Origin: Arthrobacter silviterrae
GTDB taxonomy: Bacteria; Actinomycetota; Actinomycetes; Actinomycetales; Micrococcaceae
Direction of reading: 5' to 3'
NCBI RefSeq assembly: GCF_011045165.1
Contig: NZ_JAAKZI010000013.1
Coordinates: 1-64,000, forward strand
DNA length: 64,000 nucleotides
Position 1 is the stretch's first letter, and every line of letters starts with the position of its first letter. The translations under genes and the position numbers were made by a program. The notes under the pieces are model-generated. The model ran no database searches and was not told the origin of the DNA. It was given only the letters and a program-made list of their open reading frames with translations. Positions 45,471 through 54,572 of the stretch are shown one piece after another.

Positions 45471-48079
45471 CCGGCACCGTCACGGGCCCGCGCCCCTCAC
45501 CCGGCGGCCGGCGCGGCAAGCCCGGCCAACCCGGCGGTCCCGGCCACCCCGGCGGCCCCGCAGGGCCCGGCGAATCCGGCGGCCCCACCGGGCCCGGGCA
45601 GCAAGACCAAGGCGGCAGGCGCAACGGACTCCGCGAATGGCTGGGCACCCCGGAGACGGGTCCCGCCCGCTGGGTGCTGGCCTTGGCCGTCTTTGCCGCC
45701 ATCATGGCCTCCTCCGCCGGCCTGCAAAATGTGCTCCTCGGCGGCAGCTGGGTGCCGCGCGCCATATTGGTGGTGGCCCTGACCCTGCTACTGCCGGCGA
45801 TTGTCCGCCGCTGGCCCCGGCTGGCCGCCTTCGCCCCTGTGGCGGCGCTGGCTGGCTGGTTCATAGGCCTCACGCTGGCCTTCTTCCCCGGCACCGCCTA
45901 CGTGGGCCTCATCCCTTCGCCGCAAACCATCAACGCCGCCGTGCAGCTCTCCTCCGACGCCGCGGCCACCATCCTGGTCAACAGCACCCCCGTCCCGGCC
46001 GACGACGGCATCACGTTCGTCATCTGCGCGGGCCTGGGCTTCGCGGCCCTACTGGTGGACACCCTCGCCGTCACGCTTTCCATGCCGGCAGCCAGCGGGC
46101 TGGGCCTGGTGCTGATCCTGCTCCCGGCGTCCTTGACCACGCTGGACGGCATCGGCGTGGCAGGTCTGGCAGCGGCCGCCGCCGGCTATCTCCTCATCCT
46201 GGGCTGCTGCCGGTGGTACGCGCCGGACGGGAGGCTGCGCCCCGCCGCAAACCGCGGGCCCAGCGGGGCCCTGCGCCGGGCAGCCGCCCTGGGTGCCGCC
46301 GTCGTGCTTGTCATGGTGCTGCTTCCCGCGGTGATTCCCGGCTTCACGGAAGGTTCCTTCCCGCAGGGCGCCCGGGTGGGCGGGCCGGGGGACGTGTCCG
46401 GGCTGGATCCGATGATTTCGCTCGGGAATGACCTGCGGGCGCAGTCGGGCGCGGTGAACCTGACGTACAACACCTCCGCCACCGGTCCTGTCTACCTGCG
46501 CATGAGCACGCTGGAGGATTTCAGCGGCCGCAAGTGGAAGCCCACCGCCGTGCCGGACGGCCTGCGCACCGACCTGGGCCAGCTCACGCCCGCGCTGGGG
46601 CCCAATCCGGCGGTTCCCCACACGTCCACCAACACGTGGATTGATGTGTCGAACCTGTCCAGCCCGTGGCTGCCCGCGCCCACCTTTGCCGCGGCCGTGA
46701 GCGATCTGACCGGGCGCTGGAACTGGAACCCGTCCACGCAGACCCTCAGCGCCCAGGATACGGATTCGGACGGGAAAACGTACGTGGTCCGCAGCGACAT
46801 CCCGGACCTGACCCCGGCCCTGCTCGAAGCCGCCGCGCAGCCGCCCAGCAAGTCCCTGGACCCGATTTTCCTCAAGCTCCCGGGCAATGTCCCGTCCATC
46901 ATCAAGGACACCGCGAACCAGCTCGCCAAGGGCCAAAACACCCCGTACGACCGCGCCATGGCCATCCAGGACTACCTGCGCTCGCCCCTGTTTACTTACA
47001 GCGAGAAGACGCCCGTGACGCAGGGGTACGACGGCGCCGGCATGAACGTCCTGGCCAAATTCCTGGAGGTCAAGGCCGGCTACTGCGTGCATTTTTCCGC
47101 CACCATGGCCGTGCTGGCGCGCGAGATGGGCATCCCGTCCCGGATTGTGGTGGGGTACGCGCCGGGCGCGTCCTCGGGCGACACCCTGGATGTGGGCGGT
47201 GTGCAGATGCAGGGCTACTACGTGACGGGCAAGGACGCGCACGCCTGGCCCGAGCTGTACTTCGAGGGGCTGGGCTGGGTGCCGTTTGAGCCCACGCCGT
47301 CCCGCGGTGACGTCCCCTCCTACGCGCAGGCCCCTTCCTCGCAGGGCTCGAACCTTGGCTCCAGCGACCTCCTCAACGGCGCCAATTCCCGGCCCACCGC
47401 GGGTGCCGATTCCACGGCCACCCCTTCGGCCACAGCTTCCCCGTCCGCCGCGGCCGCCCCCGTGCCGGCCACCCCGGCGCCGGCCCGGGTGGGTTCGGCG
47501 TTTGCGGCCGTGCTGCTGGCCCTGCTGGCGCTGGCCTCCCCCGCGCTGACCCGCCTGCTGGTACGACGCCGGCGCCTGGCTCTGGTGCGCGGCGCCGGCT
47601 CGGGCAGGGGCCGGGAAGGCGACGGCGGCGACGGTGGTGGTGGCGGTCAGGGCGGCCGGGGTAGCGACAGTGCGGGCGCAGCTCCCGGCGGTGGTGGCGC
47701 GGGCACGCGCAGTGCCCATGCAGGCTCTCTGGCGATAGTTGCTGCCCCGGACCCGCGGGATGCGCCGGAGCTGCTTGCATGGCGTGAGCTAAAGGCCAGC
47801 GCTGCAGACTTTGGCGCCCGCTTTGACCCCTCCCGGACGCCGTCGGTGCAGGCGGCCCAGGTGTCCGCCATGCTGGGCGCCGGCGATTCCCGCGACGTGA
47901 AATTGATACTGGGCGCCTACGAGGCGTCCGTGTACGGGCCGCCGTCGGACGGGCCCGCGGCCGGCCGCGACGACCTCGCCGATGCCCTGGAGCGGATCGG
48001 CGCCACCCTCGCAAGCCGGGCGGGCTGGGTGGCGAGGCTGCGCGCGGTGGTGCTGCCGCCGTCGCTCTTCGCCCGCTGA
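45467..48079 (+). CDS. TgpA-like membrane transglutaminase-domain protein
   Basis: About 870 residues. A Gly/Pro-rich collagen-like start (GKPGQPGGPGHPGGPAGPG) precedes six or so membrane helices (residues about 68-290). The outside part has a transglutaminase/protease-like domain with Cys near residue 540 (VKAGYCVHFSATMAVLAREM) and His near 592 (KDAHAWPELYFEGLGWVPFE). A further membrane helix (AAVLLALLALASPALTRLL) and a DUF4129-like C-terminus follow. It is translationally coupled to the DUF58 gene. It probably acts on peptides or cell-wall protein outside the membrane; the substrate is unknown. Confidence 0.88.
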   Translation: MTGTVTGPRPSPGGRRGKPGQPGGPGHPGGPAGPGESGGPTGPGQQDQGGRRNGLREWLGTPETGPARWVLALAVFAAIMASSAGLQNVLLGGSWVPRAILVVALTLLLPAIVRRWPRLAAFAPVAALAGWFIGLTLAFFPGTAYVGLIPSPQTINAAVQLSSDAAATILVNSTPVPADDGITFVICAGLGFAALLVDTLAVTLSMPAASGLGLVLILLPASLTTLDGIGVAGLAAAAAGYLLILGCCRWYAPDGRLRPAANRGPSGALRRAAALGAAVVLVMVLLPAVIPGFTEGSFPQGARVGGPGDVSGLDPMISLGNDLRAQSGAVNLTYNTSATGPVYLRMSTLEDFSGRKWKPTAVPDGLRTDLGQLTPALGPNPAVPHTSTNTWIDVSNLSSPWLPAPTFAAAVSDLTGRWNWNPSTQTLSAQDTDSDGKTYVVRSDIPDLTPALLEAAAQPPSKSLDPIFLKLPGNVPSIIKDTANQLAKGQNTPYDRAMAIQDYLRSPLFTYSEKTPVTQGYDGAGMNVLAKFLEVKAGYCVHFSATMAVLAREMGIPSRIVVGYAPGASSGDTLDVGGVQMQGYYVTGKDAHAWPELYFEGLGWVPFEPTPSRGDVPSYAQAPSSQGSNLGSSDLLNGANSRPTAGADSTATPSATASPSAAAAPVPATPAPARVGSAFAAVLLALLALASPALTRLLVRRRRLALVRGAGSGRGREGDGGDGGGGGQGGRGSDSAGAAPGGGGAGTRSAHAGSLAIVAAPDPRDAPELLAWRELKASAADFGARFDPSRTPSVQAAQVSAMLGAGDSRDVKLILGAYEASVYGPPSDGPAAGRDDLADALERIGATLASRAGWVARLRAVVLPPSLFAR

Positions 48080-48088
48080 CCCGCCCCC

Positions 48089-48172
48089 GTCGAGGTTGGA
48101 GATAACCACCTTAAAACACGTTGAGGCTGGAGATAACCACGCCAAGGATCGGTGGTTATCTCCAACCTCAAC
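48089..48172. terminator. Three-arm terminator between convergent genes
   Basis: Two direct copies of a 21-22 base arm (GAGGTTGGAGATAACCACC at 48092-48110 and a close variant at 48120-48140) face one inverted copy at 48151-48172. Either left arm can pair with the right arm, each with a single mismatch, giving two mutually exclusive hairpins between the 3' ends of the transglutaminase gene and the aldehyde dehydrogenase gene. Confidence 0.7.
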
Positions 48173-48182
48173 GGAAGGGGGG

Positions 48183-49679
48183 CTAGGCGGTGTGGGGGCT
48201 CGGGAAGCCGATGTACTGGGTGTACTGGTATTCCTCGATGCCCTCCAGGCTGCCCTCGCGTCCCAGGCCGGACTGCTTGACGCCGCCGAACGGGGCCGCA
48301 GCGTTGGAGATGACGCCCGCGTTCAGGCCCATCATGCCCGTTTCAATGCGGTTGGCCATGCGCAGGCCGCGGTTGTGGTCCTTGGTGAAGACGTAGGCGA
48401 CCAGGCCGTATTCGGTGTCGTTGGCCAGGGCCACGGCCTCGTCCTCATTCTTGAACGTGACAATGGGGGCCACCGGGCCGAAGATTTCCTCGCTCAGGAT
48501 GCGCGCGCCGGGCTCCACGCCCTGCAGCACGGTGGGCTGGTAGAAGTAGCCGGGGCCGTCCACGGGCGCCCCGCCCACCACGGCGCGGGCACCGTCGGCG
48601 AGCGCGTCCGTGACCAGGGAGTGGACCTTGTCGCGGCTCTTCGCGTCGATCAGCGGGCCCACCTTGGTTTCGGGGGCGGTGCCGCGGCCGGTGGTCATGG
48701 CGCCCATCTTCGCGGCGAACTTCGCGGCAAATTCCTCCGCCACTGATTCGTGCACCAGGAAGCGGTTCGCAGCGGTGCAGGCCTCGCCCATGTTGCGCAG
48801 CTTGGCAGCCATGGCGCCTTCGACGGCGGCGTCCAGGTCGGCGTCCTCGAACACCAGGAATGGCGCGTTGCCGCCCAGTTCCATGGACGTCCGCAGCACA
48901 TTGGTGGAGGCGTCCGCCAGCAGGCGCCGGCCCACGGGGGTGGATCCGGTGAAGGAGAGCTTGCGCAGGCGGGTGTCCTGGATGAGCGGGCCTGTCACCG
49001 CGCCGGCCGTGGTGGTGGAGATGACGTTCAGGACACCGGCGGGCAGGCCGGCGTCGAGCATTACCTGGGCGAACAGCTGGGAGGTGAGCGGGGTCAGGTT
49101 GGCCGGCTTGAGGACCATGGTGCAGCCGGCGGCAATGGCGGGCGCGATCTTGCGGGTGGCCATGGCGAGCGGGAAGTTCCAGGGCGTGATGAGCAGGCAC
49201 GGGCCCACGGGCTTCTTCTGGACCAGGATTTGCTGGGTGCCCTCGGGGTTGGAGGAGTAGCGGCCAAAGGAGCGGGAGGTTTCCTCGGAGAACCAGCGCA
49301 GGAATTCGGCGCCGTACTTGACCTCGCCCATGGATTCGGCCAGCGGCTTGCCCATTTCCAGGGTCATCAGGAGTGCGAAGTCGTCGGCGCGGGCAATGAC
49401 CATCTCAAAGGCGCGGCGCAGGATTTCGGCCCGGACGCGGGGGGCGGTGGCGGCCCATTCGTCCTGAACCGCGACGGCGGCGTCCAGGGCGGCTGCCCCG
49501 TCCTCGGGTCCGGCGTCGGCCAGGGTCAGCAGCACCTTGCCCGTTGAGGGGTCTTCGACGTCGAACGTCTTTCCGGAGGCAGCGGCACGCCACTCGCCGT
49601 TGATCAGCAGGCCGGTGGGGACGCCGGCCAGCAGTGCGCTCTCCCGTTCGGTCAATTCGGCGGCAGCGGTCACGGTCAT
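48183..49679 (-). CDS. gabD: NAD(P)-dependent succinate-semialdehyde dehydrogenase
   Basis: About 498 residues from ATG 49679, with AAGGAG upstream. Aldehyde dehydrogenase fold: LLITPWNFPLAMATRKIAPA (cofactor-binding Asn), KLSFTGSTPVGRRLL, MELGGNAPFLVFEDADLD (catalytic Glu) and NMGEACTAANRFLVHE (catalytic Cys). The C-terminal EIFGPVAPIVTF and GLNAGVISNAAAPFGGVKQS fit the succinate-semialdehyde dehydrogenase group. It turns succinate semialdehyde into succinate in GABA or polyamine breakdown. No gabT is adjacent, so substrate specificity is inferred from family resemblance only. Confidence 0.85.
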   Translation of the reverse strand: MTVTAAAELTERESALLAGVPTGLLINGEWRAAASGKTFDVEDPSTGKVLLTLADAGPEDGAAALDAAVAVQDEWAATAPRVRAEILRRAFEMVIARADDFALLMTLEMGKPLAESMGEVKYGAEFLRWFSEETSRSFGRYSSNPEGTQQILVQKKPVGPCLLITPWNFPLAMATRKIAPAIAAGCTMVLKPANLTPLTSQLFAQVMLDAGLPAGVLNVISTTTAGAVTGPLIQDTRLRKLSFTGSTPVGRRLLADASTNVLRTSMELGGNAPFLVFEDADLDAAVEGAMAAKLRNMGEACTAANRFLVHESVAEEFAAKFAAKMGAMTTGRGTAPETKVGPLIDAKSRDKVHSLVTDALADGARAVVGGAPVDGPGYFYQPTVLQGVEPGARILSEEIFGPVAPIVTFKNEDEAVALANDTEYGLVAYVFTKDHNRGLRMANRIETGMMGLNAGVISNAAAPFGGVKQSGLGREGSLEGIEEYQYTQYIGFPSPHTA

Positions 49680-49865
49680 GATGACTCCTTGTGTGTCATT
49701 GGCAGGGCCCGGGCGGACAGCGCGGAACCGTGCGGCAGTGTGTGGTGCGTTACGTTCACGGTAGTTCTCCGCCGGCAAAAGTGTCTACGCATGCGCGCAC
49801 TACTGGAAGCTGGTTTCGCTGTGCACTTGAACAACGGGGTCCGCTCGAACACCGGAGCGCCGTTG

Positions 49866-49938
49866 GGGCCCAATGGTGCTCCACTCTTCAAGTGGCGCAC
49901 CATTGGCGGCATAACCGTGCCCGGTTTCAAAGTGGCCG
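49866..49938. repeat. Hairpin repeat downstream of rsmI (family shared with 31.5 kb)
   Basis: CCAATGGTGC and GCACCATTGG pair around an inner CCACT/AGTGG stem. The element shares GGTGCTCCACT, CAAGTGGCGC, GGCGGCA and TTCAAAGTG, in order, with the element after prs. It lies just after the rsmI stop codon, the same relative position and strand as the other copy. Confidence 0.65.
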
Positions 49939-49943
49939 GCTGC

Positions 49944-51002
49944 CTAATTCCGGGAGGCGAGGACTGCGCTGTACAGTTCGCGCTTGCTGACGTGGACGTC
50001 GTGGGCAATGACGGCCACGGCCTCCTTCAGCCTCATGCCCTGGCCGATCAGTTCATTGACGGCGGCCACGTGGTCTTCCGGCGTGCCGTGGTCCGCTGCC
50101 GGGGCGCCGGCCACCACGACGGCGATCTCCCCGCGAATGTCCGCAGCCTCGGCCCATTCCAGCAGGCCGGACAGGGGCTTGCGGATCACTTCCTCATACG
50201 TCTTGGTCAACTCCCGGCACACGGCGGCAGGGCGCGACGGGCCAAATGCGGTGTGCAGCGCGCGCAGCATGGGCTCCAAACGGTGCGGCGCCTCGAAGAA
50301 CACCATGGTGCGCGGTTCCACGGCCAGTTCGTGGAGCCGCGACGCCCGCTCCCCCGACTTCCGCGGCAGGAACCCCTCAAAGCAGAACCTGTCAGTGGGC
50401 AGGCCGGACAGGGCCAGGGCCGTCAACACGGCAGACGGGCCGGGCGCCATGGTGACCCGCACCCCGGCGGCGACGGCGGCCTCCACCAGCCGGAAGCCCG
50501 GATCGGACACCGTGGGCATGCCGGCGTCGGACACCATGAGCAGCACCTTGCCCGCCTGGACCTGGGCCAGCAGCTCCGGCGTCTTCGCGGCCTCATTGTG
50601 TTCGTGGTAGCTGATGACGCGCCCGGACACCTGGACCCCCAGGGAAGTGGTCAGCCGGTGCAGCCTGCGGGTGTCCTCCGCCGCCACGATGTCCGCCGAT
50701 CCCAGCCAGGCAACCAGCCGGGCGGAGGCGTCCCCCGCGTTGCCAATGGGCGTGGCCGCCAAAACAATGTAGCCCTGGCCCTCCGCGAGTCCGGGCAGCG
50801 TGGTGACGCCGGGGAGTGTGGTCGCGGCGTCGGCCCCGTCGTCCGCGTCCGCGTCGCCGTTCGCGTCCGCGGCGTCGTCGGGCCCGTCGGCCGCGCCGTC
50901 GTCGGGCCCGTCCGCACCGCCGTCAACACCCCCGTCCGCACCCCCTACCGCGTCATCCCAGTCGCCGTCCGCCAAACCCTCAAGCTCCAAGTCATTCTCC
51001 AT
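49944..51002 (-). CDS. rsmI: 16S rRNA 2'-O-ribose methyltransferase RsmI with acidic N-terminal tail
   Basis: About 352 residues from ATG 51002. The tetrapyrrole-methylase-fold core starts near residue 75 with GYIVLAATPIGNAGDASAR. VLLMVSDAGMPTVSDPG and TMAPGPSAVLTALALSGLP are diagnostic, as is FEGFLPRKSGERASRL. It methylates C1402 of 16S rRNA. The first 65 residues are a low-complexity run of Asp, Gly and Ala (GADGPDDGAADGPDDAAD), absent from typical RsmI. It is divergent from the mannosyltransferase gene with only 45 bases between the starts. Confidence 0.92.
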   Translation of the reverse strand: MENDLELEGLADGDWDDAVGGADGGVDGGADGPDDGAADGPDDAADANGDADADDGADAATTLPGVTTLPGLAEGQGYIVLAATPIGNAGDASARLVAWLGSADIVAAEDTRRLHRLTTSLGVQVSGRVISYHEHNEAAKTPELLAQVQAGKVLLMVSDAGMPTVSDPGFRLVEAAVAAGVRVTMAPGPSAVLTALALSGLPTDRFCFEGFLPRKSGERASRLHELAVEPRTMVFFEAPHRLEPMLRALHTAFGPSRPAAVCRELTKTYEEVIRKPLSGLLEWAEAADIRGEIAVVVAGAPAADHGTPEDHVAAVNELIGQGMRLKEAVAVIAHDVHVSKRELYSAVLASRN

Positions 51003-51047
51003 GACACCAGCGTAGTTGGCCGCGGCCGGACAGCGGCACTGGGTAGC

Positions 51048-52754
51048 ATGGGCAGGGTGCACATCAACGCCCCCGAAGCAGGAGCAGGAGCCGAAGCCGG
51101 AGCCGAAGCCGGAGCCGAAGCCGAGGCAGCAGCGACAGCCGTGGCAAAACCAGGGCCCCGCTGGCTGCGCGACCCCTCGGCGGCGTTCACCCGCTCGGCC
51201 CTGGCCCGGCGGCTCATGGGCGCCTACCAAACCCCGCCCAGCCTGCGCCTCTGGTTCTGGCTGGGCCCGGCGCTGACGGCGGTGATCGGCGGCGTGCTGC
51301 GGTTTGTCCGGCTGGGCGATCCGCACGCGCTGGTGTTTGACGAGACGTATTACATCAAGGACGCGTACAGCTACCTCCAGAGCGGCTACGAGCGGAACTG
51401 GGCGGAGAAGGCGAACGACCTCTTCGTCAAGGGCAACTATTCCGGCCTCCAAACCTCGCCCGAGTACGTGGTGCACCCGCCCGTGGGCAAGTGGATGATC
51501 GCGTTTGGCATGTGGCTTTTCGGCCCGGACAGTTCCTTCGGGTGGCGGTTTTCGGCGGCGCTAATCGGCACGGTGTCCATCTTCCTGCTGGCCCTGATCG
51601 CGCAGAAAATGTTCCGCTCCACCCTGCTGGGCGCCGTCGCGGGCCTGCTGTTCGCCGTCGACGGCCACGCGATTGTGCAGTCGCGCACCTCGCTGCTGGA
51701 CATTTTTGTCATGTTTTGGGCGCTGGTGGCGTTTGGTGCGGTCCTGATGGACCGCGATGACGGACGACGCCGGCTGGCCGCCAGGCTTGCCTCCCTCGCC
51801 GCCCGCCGTGGCCAGGTGGGACCGCGGGAGCTCCTGTACGGGCCGTGGCTGGGGTTCAGGTGGTGGCGCCTCGCGGCCGGAATCGCGCTGGGGCTGTGCA
51901 TTGGCACGAAGTGGTCGGGGCTGTTTTTCCTGGCCGCGTTTGGCGTGATGAGCGTGGTCTGGGACATGAACGCGCGCCGCATTGCGGGTGTCAGGTACTG
52001 GATCACGGGCGCCATTCTCAAGGACGGCGCGGTGGCCTTCGTCAGCATGGTCCCGGTGGCGGCCGTGACGTACCTGGCCACGTGGACGGGCTGGTTCCTC
52101 TCCAAGGACGCCTACGACCGCAACTGGGCCGCCTCCAACCCGAGCCAGACGTGGGGCTGGATTCCGGCGTCGTTGCGGTCGCTGTGGCACTACCACTCCA
52201 CCGCCTACGCCTTCCACACGGGCCTCTCCACCGACCACCCGTACAAGGCGAATGCGTGGTCGTGGCTGGTCATGGGCCGCCCCACGTCCTTTTATTCGCA
52301 GTACCCCGTCAAGGGCGAGGACGGCTGCACGGTGGACAAGTGCGCCGCCATGGTCACCAGCCTGGGCAACCCGCTGATCTGGTGGGGCGGCTCGCTGGCC
52401 GTGCTGTTCCTGCTGGGCGTGTGGATCTTCCGCCGTGACTGGCGCGCCGCCGCCATCCTGGTGGGCTTCGGCGCCGGCTTCCTCCCGTGGCTGCTCTACC
52501 CGGAACGCACCATCTTCTTCTTCTACGCCATCGCCTACGAGCCCTACATGATCCTGGGCGTCACCATGGTGCTGGGCCTGGTGCTGGGCAGGGCGGACAG
52601 CCCACCGTGGAGGAGGCAGCAGAGCGCCCTGTTCGCCGGCATTTTCCTGGTCCTGGCGGTGGGCCTCAGCGCCTACTTCTACCCCATCTGGGCCGCCGAG
52701 CTCATCCCGTACGACTACTGGCGCCAGCACATGTGGATGCCCAGCTGGATCTGA
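51048..52754 (+). CDS. Dolichyl-phosphate-mannose-protein mannosyltransferase (GT39)
   Basis: About 568 residues with ten or more membrane helices. The first outside loop has HALVFDETYYIKDAYSYLQS, with the Asp-Glu pair characteristic of PMT enzymes; HPPVGKWMIAFGMWLFG follows. Polyprenyl-phosphate-mannose is the donor and secreted proteins are O-mannosylated, as with the actinobacterial Pmt that accompanies rsmI. The N-terminus, from ATG 51048 (or GTG 51057), carries repeats of Ala, Gly and Glu (AGAEAGAEAGAEAEA) ahead of the first helix. The rsmI-pmt divergent pair is common in this group of bacteria. Confidence 0.93.
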   Translation: MGRVHINAPEAGAGAEAGAEAGAEAEAAATAVAKPGPRWLRDPSAAFTRSALARRLMGAYQTPPSLRLWFWLGPALTAVIGGVLRFVRLGDPHALVFDETYYIKDAYSYLQSGYERNWAEKANDLFVKGNYSGLQTSPEYVVHPPVGKWMIAFGMWLFGPDSSFGWRFSAALIGTVSIFLLALIAQKMFRSTLLGAVAGLLFAVDGHAIVQSRTSLLDIFVMFWALVAFGAVLMDRDDGRRRLAARLASLAARRGQVGPRELLYGPWLGFRWWRLAAGIALGLCIGTKWSGLFFLAAFGVMSVVWDMNARRIAGVRYWITGAILKDGAVAFVSMVPVAAVTYLATWTGWFLSKDAYDRNWAASNPSQTWGWIPASLRSLWHYHSTAYAFHTGLSTDHPYKANAWSWLVMGRPTSFYSQYPVKGEDGCTVDKCAAMVTSLGNPLIWWGGSLAVLFLLGVWIFRRDWRAAAILVGFGAGFLPWLLYPERTIFFFYAIAYEPYMILGVTMVLGLVLGRADSPPWRRQQSALFAGIFLVLAVGLSAYFYPIWAAELIPYDYWRQHMWMPSWI

Positions 52755-52900
52755 CAAGCACGACGGCGGCGCCCGGGCCGGGTGCCCGGGTCACCTTGGG
52801 TGCGGCCCGGGTTATGCCCAGCCGTGCCCATTCACTAAGCTCGAGAAAGATTCCCCTTCTTCACTTTGACCCCACATCGACCCCAGCGACAGGACCCACC

Positions 52901-54007
52901 ATGCCAGGCACCGCCTCCTCCGTCCGCACGGATCCCGGCGGGGCCGCCGTCGAGCCTGCAACGGTGCAGGTGACAGCGCTGGGTGTGCCGATCGACGTCA
53001 CGGGGCTGTCCGCCGAGGAAGCTGCGGGATTCCGGGCGGCGTGGTCGCGCTGCCTGGCCCGCGGCACGGAGGCCGCCGGCACGGTGGCCGCCGGCACCGT
53101 GGCGCGCATTACCGGGAGCTTTGACCGCGCGGACGAGCACCTCACCTCCACCATCACGCTCACCGCCATCGACCAGCTGGCGGGCAGGCTCATGATGTTC
53201 CACGCGTGCGGCCTTGCCGATTCCACCGGCGCCACGGTGGCGTTCATTGCGCCGTCGGGCACGGGCAAAACAACGGTGGCGCGGACCCTCGGCACCGGCC
53301 TGGGCTACGTGAGCGACGAAACCATCGCCGTGGATGAGGAACTGCGGATCGTCCCCTACCCCAAACCGTTTTCCGTCAAGCAGCCCGAAGCCGGCCTGCC
53401 GAAACTGCAGCAGGGCCCGCACAGTTTCCCGCTGGGCCGCACGCCAGCGAAGCCGTTCCTGCGGGCCATCACGCTGCTTTCCAGGCACGACGGCGGCGGC
53501 CCCGTGGTGCTGGAAGCCGTCCCCCTGGTGGAAGCTGTCCTGGAACTGACGCCGCAGCTGTCCGCCCTGGCGAGCCTGGACCGCGGGCTGGTGCAGCTGT
53601 GCCGCATGATTGACGCGTGCGGCGGTGTGACGCGGATCCGCTATTCGGAGGCGGCCGGCATCCGCGAAGTGTTGCCTGAGCTGTCCGCCCCTTCCGGTGC
53701 CGGGACGGACCCGTGGACGGCGCTGGAGCTGGACCGTTCTGACACGGGCCTGCGGACAGGGGTACGGCGCGCGGCTGCGCGGGACGCGGTGGAGGTGGCC
53801 GGCGTCGTGCTGGTGCTGGTGAACACCCAGGTCATGGAGCTGGGGCCGCTGGGCGGGATCATCTGGGAGCTGGCGGCCGGGTGGACCAGCCGCGATGAGG
53901 TTCTGGCGGGCGTGGTGGAGAGGATTGGCGGCCATCCGGATGCCGCGCAGCTGATTGGCGCCGCCCTGGACGAGCTGGTGGCCAAGGGCGTGCTGGAACA
54001 GGCCTGA
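52901..54007 (+). CDS. P-loop (HPr-kinase-like) protein with PqqD-type C-terminus
   Basis: About 368 residues from ATG 52901. Mid-protein it has TVAFIAPSGTGKTTVARTLG, an HPr-kinase/PEP-carboxykinase-like P-loop, followed by LGYVSDETIAVDEELRIV, with the acidic pair expected after it. The last 80 residues (VMELGPLGGIIWELAAGW, EVLAGVVERIGGHPD) match the PqqD/RRE-like fold used for peptide recognition in RiPP pathways. Similar proteins occur near peptide-modification genes, but no radical-SAM or cyclase gene is present here. Function unknown. It follows the mannosyltransferase gene by 146 bases. Confidence 0.65.
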   Translation: MPGTASSVRTDPGGAAVEPATVQVTALGVPIDVTGLSAEEAAGFRAAWSRCLARGTEAAGTVAAGTVARITGSFDRADEHLTSTITLTAIDQLAGRLMMFHACGLADSTGATVAFIAPSGTGKTTVARTLGTGLGYVSDETIAVDEELRIVPYPKPFSVKQPEAGLPKLQQGPHSFPLGRTPAKPFLRAITLLSRHDGGGPVVLEAVPLVEAVLELTPQLSALASLDRGLVQLCRMIDACGGVTRIRYSEAAGIREVLPELSAPSGAGTDPWTALELDRSDTGLRTGVRRAAARDAVEVAGVVLVLVNTQVMELGPLGGIIWELAAGWTSRDEVLAGVVERIGGHPDAAQLIGAALDELVAKGVLEQA

Positions 54008-54572
54008 CGCTTGGCGGCAATTGCGGTTCCCGAATCCGCCCATGAATGTACATGTAAGTCATGTAAGACGTGAATTTGTGTTTAGGCTGCGGGGAGCCCG
54101 GTGGCGCTTGTCATCAGGTAGCCGTCAGCCGCAGGCCCAGCGTGGCGGCCTTGAACCTGGCCGGTGTCCTGCGCTGCCCCTCGCCGATTGCGGTGCCCTC
54201 GCGGATTGCGGTGCCAACCCGCTGCTCAACCGGGCACGCGCGCCGACTGCGGTGCCACCCCGCACCGACGGTGTATCTTCTCGGTGCGTTCGCGGGTTCG
54301 CCCCGCAGGCGTGAAATCGTCCGCGGATCCGCCGTTCTCGCAGTTTGGCTCCGTCCTCAGGCCCACTAGTCAGGCACCCGCCCAGCGCTTTCGCAAGCTC
54401 GCACTTCCCGCTGGGGCAAAACCCATGCCGACTTTGTCCCCCGGTGCACCCGGGGCCAAACTGGCATTGGGCTGTGCCCCACAGGAAAGTCCGCGAACAC
54501 CCCGGCAAGCTCGACGGCGGCGTCCCTCGCCAGCAACCAGCAACCAGCAACCAGCAACCAGCGCCCGAAACC
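54008..54572. other. Gene-free stretch with repeats
   Basis: About 565 bp between the P-loop gene and lepB. It contains several ATTGCGGTGCC-like short repeats near 54.18-54.26 kb, the fourth 88-bp palindrome, and a 7-bp tandem repeat (CAGCAAC, four copies) at 54531-54558. No convincing coding sequence was seen. Confidence 0.6.
54403..54490 (-). repeat. 88-bp palindromic element, copy D
   Basis: Ends ACTTCCCGCTGGGGC and CCCCACAGGAAAGT, same orientation as copy B, length again exactly 88 bp. The centre CCCGGTGCACCCGGGG is intact. Confidence 0.85.
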
